From positions 124,001 to 188,000 of the forward strand of contig NZ_SOCP01000008.1 in NCBI RefSeq assembly GCF_004364325.1: a stretch of 64,000 nt of DNA, written 5' to 3'. The notes under the pieces were generated by a model. The model did no database searches, was not told where the DNA came from, and saw nothing but the letters and a program-made list of their open reading frames with translations. Each line of letters begins with the position of its first letter. Within the stretch, counting starts at the first letter, position 1. The translations under genes were made by a program, and so were the position numbers. Of this stretch, positions 1 through 7,383 are shown piece by piece. The DNA comes from Actinophytocola oryzae. Lineage in GTDB: Bacteria; Actinomycetota; Actinomycetes; Mycobacteriales; Pseudonocardiaceae.

Positions 1-3000
1 AGGTCGAACGTCCGCCCGCCGGTGAGCTGGTCGTCGACCGACGCCAGCCGGCCGTCTACCCGGTAGTGGTAGGAACGCCGTTGCAGCGTCGTGGGGTTCG
101 CTCCGGCGAGCACGGTCTGCGAGGTCAGCCGGTCGGCCGGGTCCCACTGCTGGGCCACCAGCACGTCGCCGACCCGCCGCTCGACCTCGCGCCCGGACGC
201 GTCGTAGCCGAACCGGATCGTGCGGCCCGCGGTGTGCAGGGCGGTCGGGCGGCCCGCCTGGTCGTGCTCCCACGCGCTGAGCGCGCCGGACGGCGTGCGC
301 CTGCCGACCCGGCGGCCAAGGGCGTCGTAGCGGGAGGACAGGACGCGCCCGTCCACCGCCTCGGACAGCACGCGCCCGGCGGCGTCGTAGGTGATCACGA
401 GGTCCGCGTCCACTGTGGTGGCTCGCACGACCCGGCCGACGCCGTCGTAGACCAGGCGTGCCGAACCGTCGGCGTGGTTGCGCGCCACCACGCGCCCGCG
501 TGCGTCCCGTGTGTAGCGGACGACCTGGCCTGCCGCGTTCGTGCGCGCGACGAGCTGCCCGGCGGCGTCGTAGGCGTAGCGCACGAGCCGGCCGTCGAAG
601 TCCTGTTCGGACAACAGGTTCCCGACCGGGTCGTAGGTGTAGCGCCACACCCGGCCCTGCTCGTTGGTGACCGTCGTCGGCCGCAGTTCGGTGTCGTAGG
701 CGAACTCGAGGCGCGTGCCGTCCGGCCGCACCTCGGCGACCGGGAGGTCGAACGTGCCGATGTCGACACGGGTGACCGCACCGGCGGCGTCGCGTGACTC
801 ACGCAGGTTGCCCTCGCCGTCGTGGCGCAGCACGACACGCGTGCCGTCCGGGTCGACCCGGCTCGCAGGCCTGCCCTCCGGGGTCCACGTGAACAGGGTC
901 TGCCCGCCGAGCCGGTCCACGACCTGCGCCTTGCGGCCCAGCTCGTCGTAGGCGTAGCGGGTGGTCGCGCCGTCCGGGCCGGTCGCCGAGACGACCAGGC
1001 CCAGCAGGTTCACCTCGTAGGTGGTGGTGCCGCCTGCCGCGTCGGTGACCGTGCGCAGGTTGCCCAGGTCGTCGTAGCCGTACGTGGTCCGCCCGCCCAG
1101 CGGGTCGACCACCGCGGTCAAGGCGCCTGCTGGGCTGTACTCGCGCCGCCACACCGCGCCGTCCGGGTCGACCACCGACACCAGACGACCGAAGGCGTCG
1201 TACTCGCCCAACGACCGGGTCCCGTCCGGGTAGGTCACCGCGACCAGGTTGCCGCGCTCGTCGTAGGTGTAGGAAGTCGTGCGCCCCAACGGGTCCGTGT
1301 GGGACACGCGCTGGTGGTGCTCGTTCCACCCGAAGGTCGTCGCGTTGCCGAGCGGATCCGTCTCGCGCACGACCCGGTAGCGCTCGTCCAGGTGGTAGAC
1401 GGTGGTGTGGCCCAACGAGTTCGTGGCACGGGTGATGCCCGGCTCGTACGCCATCGCGTAGTTCAGGTAGCCGCCCGCGCCCTCGGCGCGCACGCACCGG
1501 TTCGCCGAGTCGTAGAAGTAGCGGTACCACATGCCGTTGCGATCCTCGCAGCGGACGATCCGCTCCTGGTCGTCGTACTCGAACCTCAGCGCCGTGCCGG
1601 TGGAGTTGACGACCTCGGTGAGCCTGCGCGCGGCGTCGTACCTGAGCTCGGCCAGCAGGACGTCGTTGTCCTGACGGGCCAACCAGAACGCGGTTACCAG
1701 ACCGTCGCGGCTGTCCACCCGGACGCGGTAGCCGCCGGAGTGCACGACCTCGACGACCGTGCCGTGCTCGTCGCGGCCGAACTCGATGCGCCGGCCGTTG
1801 GCGTCGGAGACGGCGCTGATGAGGCGTTCCCGGCCGGTGGTCGCGGCGAAGTGCAGGATGCGGTCCTGCTCGGGCAGCAGGATGGCGTAGCCGCCGGACG
1901 CGGTCCTGACCAACGGGCGGCGCGGGCCGTTGTCCGGCAGGACCTCCTGGCCCTCGGCCGGGTGCGGGTAGAGCAGGAGGGTGCCGTCCTCGGCGGCGAA
2001 CGCGACGCCGGTGTCGTCGACCTCCAGTCGTTGGTCCACCGTGGACGACCAGGAGCGGCCGAACGAACGTCCGAGGCGGTAGTTGGACAGGTGGGTGCGG
2101 GACAGGACCAGCGGGAGCGTGGAGTCCAGCTCGACGTCGGTCTGCGACAGGATCATCCAGCCGGTGGTGAGGTCGATCGGGTCGCCGCAGGAGGGCCGGT
2201 TCTCGACCGGGTTGTCGTGCGCGCCCTGCGGAGTCGCGTCTCCCCGGATGCTCCGGTCGTTCCTCGGGGGATCGCCCTTGGGTGGCGGGGAAGGGCTGCT
2301 CCCGGACGGGGGCGGGCCGGACGGGTCGGCCCCGGACGTGGACGTCGAGCCGTTGTCGCCCTTGGGAGGCGGGGGCGGCGGATCGTTCCTGGGCGGCGGC
2401 GAACCGTTCGCGCCGGCCGCGGAGGTACTTCCTCCGCCGCCTGAGCCGTCGGCGTGGTGCCCCGGCGGCGGACCGCTCCGGGTCGGTGGCGGGGTCGAGC
2501 CGGACGGGGTGCGCTTCAGCTTGGCGAGCTTGGCGATGATCTCGTCGAGCTTGTCGATGATCTTCCTGATGCGTGGTGCGACGTTGCCGATGGTCCTGAC
2601 GAGCTTGCGGATGACGTCGGCGACCCGGGAGACCGTCTTGGCGATGGCGGCGGTCGCCTGCGCGACGACGACGGGAGTGGCCAGTCCGAGAGTGGCCGCC
2701 AGTTCGAGAGCCCAGGAGATGAGCCGCCCGACCAGCTCGCCGACGAGGTCGCGGATGAACTCGCGAACGAACGCGACGACCTCACCCATGATCATGACGC
2801 CGATGGAGATACCGTCGGCGAGAGCCGCCGCACCCTGGATGGCGTCGGCGGCCTCGGCGCTGTGGGTGCGGTAGGCGTCGCCGGAGGCGCCGGTCCAGCC
2901 CGCGGTGCCCGCGTTGGTCTCGTTGAGGAAGTCGGTGGCGACGGCCGCGACCTCCGTGGCGACGTTGCCCCAGGTCTCGGAGAAGGACTGGATGACCGGC

Positions 3001-3266
3001 GGGTCACCGGCGAACCAGTCGAGCGCCTCCTTCAACGGCTGTACGTGCTCGATCAGCCAGGACACCCCGTAGGACGCGAGTGTCCCGATCGGATCGATGG
3101 CCATGGACAGGACTTCCAGGCCCACTCCGACCGCCGAGAGGCCGGCCTCGACCCAGTCGCCGTTGCTCACACCGTGCGCGAGGCCCTGCGCGGACTCGGC
3201 GATGCCGATCCCGGTGACCGCCGTCGTGGTGTCCTGCACGGGTGCGACGAGCGGGTTGCCGTCCAT
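1..3266 (-). CDS. WXG100-like/RHS polymorphic toxin, C-terminus cut by window edge
   Basis: About 1088 residues are visible and the frame is still open at base 1, so the RHS core end and C-terminal toxin lie outside. The N-terminus (about 1-200) is helical with a W-T-G motif near residue 124, like the WXG100 fold of type VII-secreted toxins. A Pro/Gly/Ser linker (about 250-345) follows, then a DUF6531-like stretch from about 355 (NPVENRPSCGDPIDLTTG), then YD/RHS repeats of the form YxYDxxGxL from about residue 580. RHS repeats normally form a shell that encloses the toxin. Start ATG 3266 overlaps the stop of the upstream gene (TGATG), so translation is coupled. Secretion by ESX/type VII is inferred from the N-terminus and the two upstream genes; toxin activity cannot be judged. 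Confidence 0.85.
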   Translation of the reverse strand, partial: MDGNPLVAPVQDTTTAVTGIGIAESAQGLAHGVSNGDWVEAGLSAVGVGLEVLSMAIDPIGTLASYGVSWLIEHVQPLKEALDWFAGDPPVIQSFSETWGNVATEVAAVATDFLNETNAGTAGWTGASGDAYRTHSAEAADAIQGAAALADGISIGVMIMGEVVAFVREFIRDLVGELVGRLISWALELAATLGLATPVVVAQATAAIAKTVSRVADVIRKLVRTIGNVAPRIRKIIDKLDEIIAKLAKLKRTPSGSTPPPTRSGPPPGHHADGSGGGGSTSAAGANGSPPPRNDPPPPPPKGDNGSTSTSGADPSGPPPSGSSPSPPPKGDPPRNDRSIRGDATPQGAHDNPVENRPSCGDPIDLTTGWMILSQTDVELDSTLPLVLSRTHLSNYRLGRSFGRSWSSTVDQRLEVDDTGVAFAAEDGTLLLYPHPAEGQEVLPDNGPRRPLVRTASGGYAILLPEQDRILHFAATTGRERLISAVSDANGRRIEFGRDEHGTVVEVVHSGGYRVRVDSRDGLVTAFWLARQDNDVLLAELRYDAARRLTEVVNSTGTALRFEYDDQERIVRCEDRNGMWYRYFYDSANRCVRAEGAGGYLNYAMAYEPGITRATNSLGHTTVYHLDERYRVVRETDPLGNATTFGWNEHHQRVSHTDPLGRTTSYTYDERGNLVAVTYPDGTRSLGEYDAFGRLVSVVDPDGAVWRREYSPAGALTAVVDPLGGRTTYGYDDLGNLRTVTDAAGGTTTYEVNLLGLVVSATGPDGATTRYAYDELGRKAQVVDRLGGQTLFTWTPEGRPASRVDPDGTRVVLRHDGEGNLRESRDAAGAVTRVDIGTFDLPVAEVRPDGTRLEFAYDTELRPTTVTNEQGRVWRYTYDPVGNLLSEQDFDGRLVRYAYDAAGQLVARTNAAGQVVRYTRDARGRVVARNHADGSARLVYDGVGRVVRATTVDADLVITYDAAGRVLSEAVDGRVLSSRYDALGRRVGRRTPSGALSAWEHDQAGRPTALHTAGRTIRFGYDASGREVERRVGDVLVAQQWDPADRLTSQTVLAGANPTTLQRRSYHYRVDGRLASVDDQLTGGRTFD

Positions 3267-3577
3267 CAGAGCGCCCCTTCGATGCCCGTGTAGGTGCGGG
3301 CCTCGGCGCTGTCGGTCTGGTCGTAGGACGTCGCGGTGTCGCGGACCTTCCCCGCGGTGTCGGACAACGCGTCCGCGGCGTCGCCGAGCGCGCGCACACC
3401 GAGTTCCTCGAAGGGTTGCAGCAGCAGGGCGAACGGCTGGCAGACCACGCCGTAGGCGCTGTTGTCCATGGTCACCGCCCTGGCCGCGTCGACGGCGGTG
3501 CGCAGCCGGTCCGTCAGCCCGTCGACCCTGCCCGCGTGCGTGGCCAACTCGTCCGGAAGTACTTCGTAGCCGTCCAT
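3266..3577 (-). CDS. EspC/WXG100-like type VII secretion-associated protein
   Basis: 103 residues, starting MDGYEVLPDELATHAGRVDG. The all-helical hairpin pattern and length match the EspC/ESX-1-associated family (DUF2580 type) that accompanies WXG toxins in actinomycetes. Such proteins usually pair with a larger WXG partner for export by a type VII system, or act as toxin chaperones. It sits directly upstream of the RHS toxin with a one-base overlap and 17 nt after the YbaB-like gene, so the three probably form one operon. No signal peptide or membrane segment is seen. The family call rests on pattern and context; the exact family is less sure than the type VII link. Confidence 0.7.
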   Translation of the reverse strand: MDGYEVLPDELATHAGRVDGLTDRLRTAVDAARAVTMDNSAYGVVCQPFALLLQPFEELGVRALGDAADALSDTAGKVRDTATSYDQTDSAEARTYTGIEGAL

Positions 3578-3594
3578 GCTTCCCCAGCCCGGTT

Positions 3595-4113
3595 CTATCG
3601 GTCGAGCAACGCCTCGTCGCCGAAATCGTCATCCTCGTCGTCCGGTGTGGACGGTCGTGTCCGGCGCGGTGGTGGTGGCGTGGGCTGGGGGGCCTCGTCG
3701 TCGGTCTCGACCTCGCCGAGACGCGCCGAGGGTTCCTCGTCGTCCTCCGGTGGTGGGGGGAAGTTGCGCTCGGCCTCGGCGACGATGTGCGCACCGGCCG
3801 GGTCGTCGCCGACGGTCTCCGCCATGATCTCGGCAAGCCGCTGCGGATATCTCGACTGCGCCTTGCGGATGGCGGCCATGACGTTCGCCGCGATCTCGTC
3901 GGGGGACATCTCGCGCACCCGGTCGGTCATCGCGATGTCCGTGGGCAGCCCGTTGTTGCCCACCGTCGCGCTCACCGCGCCGTCGGCCACCGACTCCGTG
4001 ATCGCCACCTCGGCCACGCGGTCGGCCATGTCCTGGAACTTCGCCGCCTTCTCCACGGCGTCGTGCTCCCAGTTGTCCAGCATCCGAAGCGTGTCCGCCA
4101 TCGGGTCGCTCAC
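3595..4113 (-). CDS. YbaB/EbfC-family DNA-binding-like protein
   Basis: 172 residues. GTG 4113 is chosen because GAGGGG (4121-4126) lies 7 nt upstream; an in-frame ATG at 4101 is the alternative. Residues about 1-95 (MADTLRMLDNWEHDAVEKAA and onward, with a conserved TVGNNGLPTDI strand region) fit the YbaB/EbfC fold, a small nucleoid-associated protein. The last 60 residues are acidic and proline-rich (EDDEE, DDEDDD) and look disordered. In Pseudonocardiales and relatives YbaB-like proteins often head cassettes of WXG/EspC proteins and polymorphic toxins, and here it is first of three such genes. Whether it binds DNA or acts as a secretion adaptor is unknown. Confidence 0.7.
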   Translation of the reverse strand: MSDPMADTLRMLDNWEHDAVEKAAKFQDMADRVAEVAITESVADGAVSATVGNNGLPTDIAMTDRVREMSPDEIAANVMAAIRKAQSRYPQRLAEIMAETVGDDPAGAHIVAEAERNFPPPPEDDEEPSARLGEVETDDEAPQPTPPPPRRTRPSTPDDEDDDFGDEALLDR

Positions 4114-4566
4114 GACGTGTCCCCTCGCAGGCCGGAAGAAATAACGGCCATCCAACCCTTTACGACGCTGTACCGTGTCGATGGCATCCGTGTGGTCTGG
4201 TCGGATCGATGCGGTCGACTCCCCCTTCGCCCGCCTGTCCTTCCGTGGTACACCTTGGCATGAACCGCAGTCGCGGTCCAGATCCGGTGCGCGCGGGACC
4301 CTGCGATATACCACGGCTCACCGTCAGCTCTGTGGAGGGGACCGGTGAGTGCGCAGTTCCCGGGGCCACACCCGCCCCTCTCACCCAGATTGCCCCCATG
4401 TGGGCATTGTCCGCCCCGGGTACCGAATGGCGCCCACGAAAGTGTGAAATCCCACGGTCCCACCGCTGCCGATCATGCGTCGGTCGATAGTTTCGGGGCG
4501 GTGGTGCGCGCGGGGCGGCCGGTGCGCCGTGCGCACCAACCGCCCCGGTCGGTGTTCTCCTCGTCG
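4114..4566. other. intergenic region upstream of the YbaB-EspC-RHS operon
   Basis: 453 bases without a convincing gene. It holds the terminator at 4512-4546 and must hold the minus-strand promoter of the toxin operon. Reading frames crossing it on either strand lack a ribosome binding site and recognisable domains. Confidence 0.5.
4512..4546 (-). terminator. GC-rich hairpin after the small secreted protein gene
   Basis: Nested inverted repeat: outer arms GGGGCGG/CCGCCCC, inner arms GGTGCGC/GCGCACC, 2-nt internal bulge and loop CGT. It lies 20 nt past the stop at 4567 on the minus strand. There is no U-tract, as is common in actinomycetes. Confidence 0.6.
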
Positions 4567-4923
4567 TCAGGGCTGGACGATGCTGGAGCACGGGTCCGCG
4601 CTGACGGGCTGGTCCTCGCAGACCTTGAACCTCAGGACCCTGCCGAAGGTGGCGTTGCCGCAGCCACCGCCGCTGCTGTCGAAGATGCGTTGGGTCCCGG
4701 TGTCGGTGTCGAAGACCCCGTACACCCTGTTGCCGTCCTGCTCCATGTCGCAGACCTCGACCCAGGTGCCGTTCGACGAGGCGTAGCTCGGGGAGCCGGG
4801 CACCTGGACCGTGGCCATGATGCCGACGTCGGCCGCCGCGGTCGACGCCAACGTCACCGAGGCCACGACCGCGCCAACGACGAGGGCGGCGGCACGACGG
4901 GTGGACCACATTCCTGTTCTCAT
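4567..4923 (-). CDS. small secreted protein, unknown function
   Basis: 118 residues from ATG 4923, with GGGGAG about 8 nt upstream. Two arginines precede a hydrophobic stretch (AALVVGAVVASVTLASTAAA) ending in an AxA-type signal peptidase I site, so it is probably secreted. The mature part (about 88 residues) has four cysteines, which could form two disulfides. I recognise no enzymatic motif. It stands alone between the toxin operon and a pentapeptide-repeat remnant. A similarly sized four-cysteine secreted protein lies at 31638-31991, but the sequences are not clearly related. Confidence 0.8.
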   Translation of the reverse strand: MRTGMWSTRRAAALVVGAVVASVTLASTAAADVGIMATVQVPGSPSYASSNGTWVEVCDMEQDGNRVYGVFDTDTGTQRIFDSSGGGCGNATFGRVLRFKVCEDQPVSADPCSSIVQP

Positions 4924-5079
4924 CGGATTCTCCCCTTGGTAGATGTGGGACCAATCTCCTTGTGGCCCAAGCCTTGTCGAGGCGTGGTAGCGCGAGAAGG
5001 GGTCGCCCGTCTCCGTCTCGCCAGGCGACGACAACTGTCGAACGGCTACCACCGGTGGCCCGTGGTGTTCTTGTCGACG

Positions 5080-5196
5080 TCAACGGACATCACCCGTTTC
5101 GAGGTTCGCGCCATGGAGGTGTGCGGCACCGAGGTCGGCGCCGTGGAAATTCGCTCGGCTGAGGTTCTGCTTGTGCGACAGCAACCTGATCGCGCG
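5080..5196 (-). pseudogene. remnant of a pentapeptide-repeat protein
   Basis: In one minus-strand frame ending in TGA at 5080-5082 the translation reads NLSRANFHGADLGAAHLHGANL, the A(N/D)LxX ladder of pentapeptide-repeat proteins. Only about four repeats remain and an in-frame stop lies a few codons upstream (about 5197). No start or ribosome binding site is seen. This looks like the tail of a decayed gene in the 386-base gap between the secreted protein and the DUF4157 gene; nothing else was recognised in that gap. Confidence 0.4.
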
Positions 5197-5309
5197 TCGC
5201 GTTCACCGGGAGGCCGGTGACGATCAGTGCGCCTGATCGCCGGTCGATCATGAGCTGTCCCTCGGCGGTGCGGCGCTGTCCACGGCGCGTAGACCCGGGA
5301 CAGCCGTGT

Positions 5310-7136
5310 TCAGCTTCGTCGTTCCTGGCGTTGTTGTTCGGCCAGGCGCAGGGTTTCGACGTAGAGCGGCGCCTGTTGGTCCACTCCCCAGCGGTGCAGG
5401 TACACCAGGAGCTGGTTGAGGACGGTGTCGTACTCCACGAGCACGCCGCTGTTCGGTTTGGTCAGGTCGGCGAGGCGGATCAACTCGTCGTAGGTTGGCG
5501 CGTCGATCTTGTTGGACGACTTGTAGAAGGCCGCGTAGTCCTTCAGCCGGTCCCGGAGTGCGTAGTCCAGCTTTCCCTCGAACAGACTCTGTTGGCCCGC
5601 GGTGAGACCCTGTTGTGCGTTCAGCAGCGTGCGCAGGTTGTCGATGTCCGCCGCGCGCCGCGCCGCCAACTGCTTGATCTCGTCGTCCTCGAGCCCTCGC
5701 TTGAACAGCAGCAGGACCGGGGTGTTGTCGTACGCCTCGCCCGCGTCCACGTGGGTGAGCTCGTGCGCGAGCGAACCCAGCCGGTCGGTACCGCCCATCG
5801 GCTGGTTCACCGGATTCTTCAGGGTGTACTTCATGGCGGCGCCCGCGGGGGAGAGCGTGGTGCCGGGCCTGCCGTTCTCGAACTGGGTGATGCTCTGGTG
5901 GACGAGCAACTCGGTCAGTATCTCGCGGGTCACCTGTGGGACGGTCTGGTCGGTGCTCATCCGGGTGAGCTCCCGCAGGTCGTCGCCGATGAAGGGGCGC
6001 AGCGCGTTCTGGTCCATGTCGGCGGCGACGAGGTTCATCCACTCGCCCAACTTCGTGCTGACGGTGGCCAGGTCGCTGTCGTCGGCCGCGTTGGTCCGGT
6101 CGAGCTCCGTGACGACGAGGTCCTGGGCCCGCTGCAGGTGGCGCAGTTTCGCGGTCGGGTCGGCTTCCTGGTCGGCCGTGTTCAGCACCTGGTAGACCGC
6201 CAGGTGGCCCGTGGCCCGCTCGAGGGTCTCCTGGACGACGGCGAGGAGCCTCAGGTCGTACGACTCGGTGTGGCTCTCCTCGACGAGGACATCGACCGTC
6301 GCCTGGTGCTTCCTCTTCGTCGAGGTCGTCAGGTAGGTGTCGGCGGCGTCTCTGAGCACCTCCAGCTGCGCTCGCCTGGCCACGTAGTTGTCCTGTGCTA
6401 TGGCGTGGTAGGCCACCAGTGCGGCCTCGACCAGCTCGATCTTGTCGCCGCGGCCGCGGAACGTGCCGCCCTTGGTGCGCTTCTTGAACTGCTCGGCGGT
6501 CATCAGGCGCGCGACGGGTGTGCCGTGGCTCGACGAGCCCGCGGCCTCCGTGATCGCCGGGGACCCGCCGCCTACCGCCTGGGCCGCGACCCGTATTGCC
6601 TCGCGCTCGAACCGGTCGGACGGGTCGCTGACCGCGAGGCCGTCACCGGCGTCCGTGCCCTCGACCGGACCCGAGCGCTGCTGGACGACGTGGGTGAGCT
6701 CGTGCGCGAGTGTCCGCCTGCCGGTCTCGGACGCGGTGTCGTACCGCCCCTGCCGGAACACGATGTGCGAGCCGGACGTGTACGCCTGCGAGTCGACGGA
6801 CTCGGCCGACTCGTGTGCCGTGTGGTCCGTGTGCACGCGCACGTCCGAGAAGTCCGCGCCGAGCCTGGCCTCCATGTCGGCACGCACCGGCTCAGGCAGC
6901 GGCCGTCCCGGGGTCCGCAGCACGTCGTGCACCGCGGCGCCCGCGTCCTGGTCCTGCCCGGCACGGTCCCGCTCCGCGTCGAGCAGCCTGCTGACCGCGA
7001 CGTTGCCGATCACCTGCTGCAGGCCGACGACCGACGCAGGCCGCAGGTCCGTCGGAAGGTCGGGAGTCGGCGAGTCCGTCCGCTTCGTCCGGTGGACGGG
7101 TGAGCGGTCCTCGCGCTGCTCCTCGTGTTCGTGCAT
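5310..7136 (-). CDS. DUF4157 (eCIS-core) protein with two HELTH motifs
   Basis: 608 residues from ATG 7136; GGAGGAG 4-5 nt upstream decides the start over an ATG-less extension. The N-terminus (1-35) is charged and disordered. Residues about 78-155 form a DUF4157 domain (LPEPVRADMEARLGADFSDV, then LAHELTHVVQQ), with HELTH at 145-149. The middle is mainly helical. A second SLAHELTHVDAGEAYD motif lies at about 455-470. DUF4157 is known as the eCIS-core domain, enriched near extracellular contractile injection systems and found in their cargo. HExxH usually marks a zinc metallopeptidase, and two in one protein is unusual. There is no signal peptide. An eCIS baseplate block begins 51 kb away in this window. 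An eCIS cargo or metallopeptidase effector is inferred, not shown. Confidence 0.8.
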   Translation of the reverse strand: MHEHEEQREDRSPVHRTKRTDSPTPDLPTDLRPASVVGLQQVIGNVAVSRLLDAERDRAGQDQDAGAAVHDVLRTPGRPLPEPVRADMEARLGADFSDVRVHTDHTAHESAESVDSQAYTSGSHIVFRQGRYDTASETGRRTLAHELTHVVQQRSGPVEGTDAGDGLAVSDPSDRFEREAIRVAAQAVGGGSPAITEAAGSSSHGTPVARLMTAEQFKKRTKGGTFRGRGDKIELVEAALVAYHAIAQDNYVARRAQLEVLRDAADTYLTTSTKRKHQATVDVLVEESHTESYDLRLLAVVQETLERATGHLAVYQVLNTADQEADPTAKLRHLQRAQDLVVTELDRTNAADDSDLATVSTKLGEWMNLVAADMDQNALRPFIGDDLRELTRMSTDQTVPQVTREILTELLVHQSITQFENGRPGTTLSPAGAAMKYTLKNPVNQPMGGTDRLGSLAHELTHVDAGEAYDNTPVLLLFKRGLEDDEIKQLAARRAADIDNLRTLLNAQQGLTAGQQSLFEGKLDYALRDRLKDYAAFYKSSNKIDAPTYDELIRLADLTKPNSGVLVEYDTVLNQLLVYLHRWGVDQQAPLYVETLRLAEQQRQERRS

Positions 7137-7383
7137 GTCGCTCCTCCGGGCAGAACGAGCCTCGTGACCTTCACCCAAGCGGGTCGCGCGGGGTGTCGGA
7201 CAGGGCGAAACGGGCAGACCCGGGGAAGGACCGCTGCTCGTCCTGCCCGGGCGACCTCGCGTGCCGGGTGGACTCGGGCCGATGGCCTCTGTCGTGGTCG
7301 GCCGCGGTCAGTAGGCTGACCCACCCAGCAATCGATCTCCGCTGGAGCTGGCTGCTCTGTCGGGAGGGGTGGGGTACCGGGGT

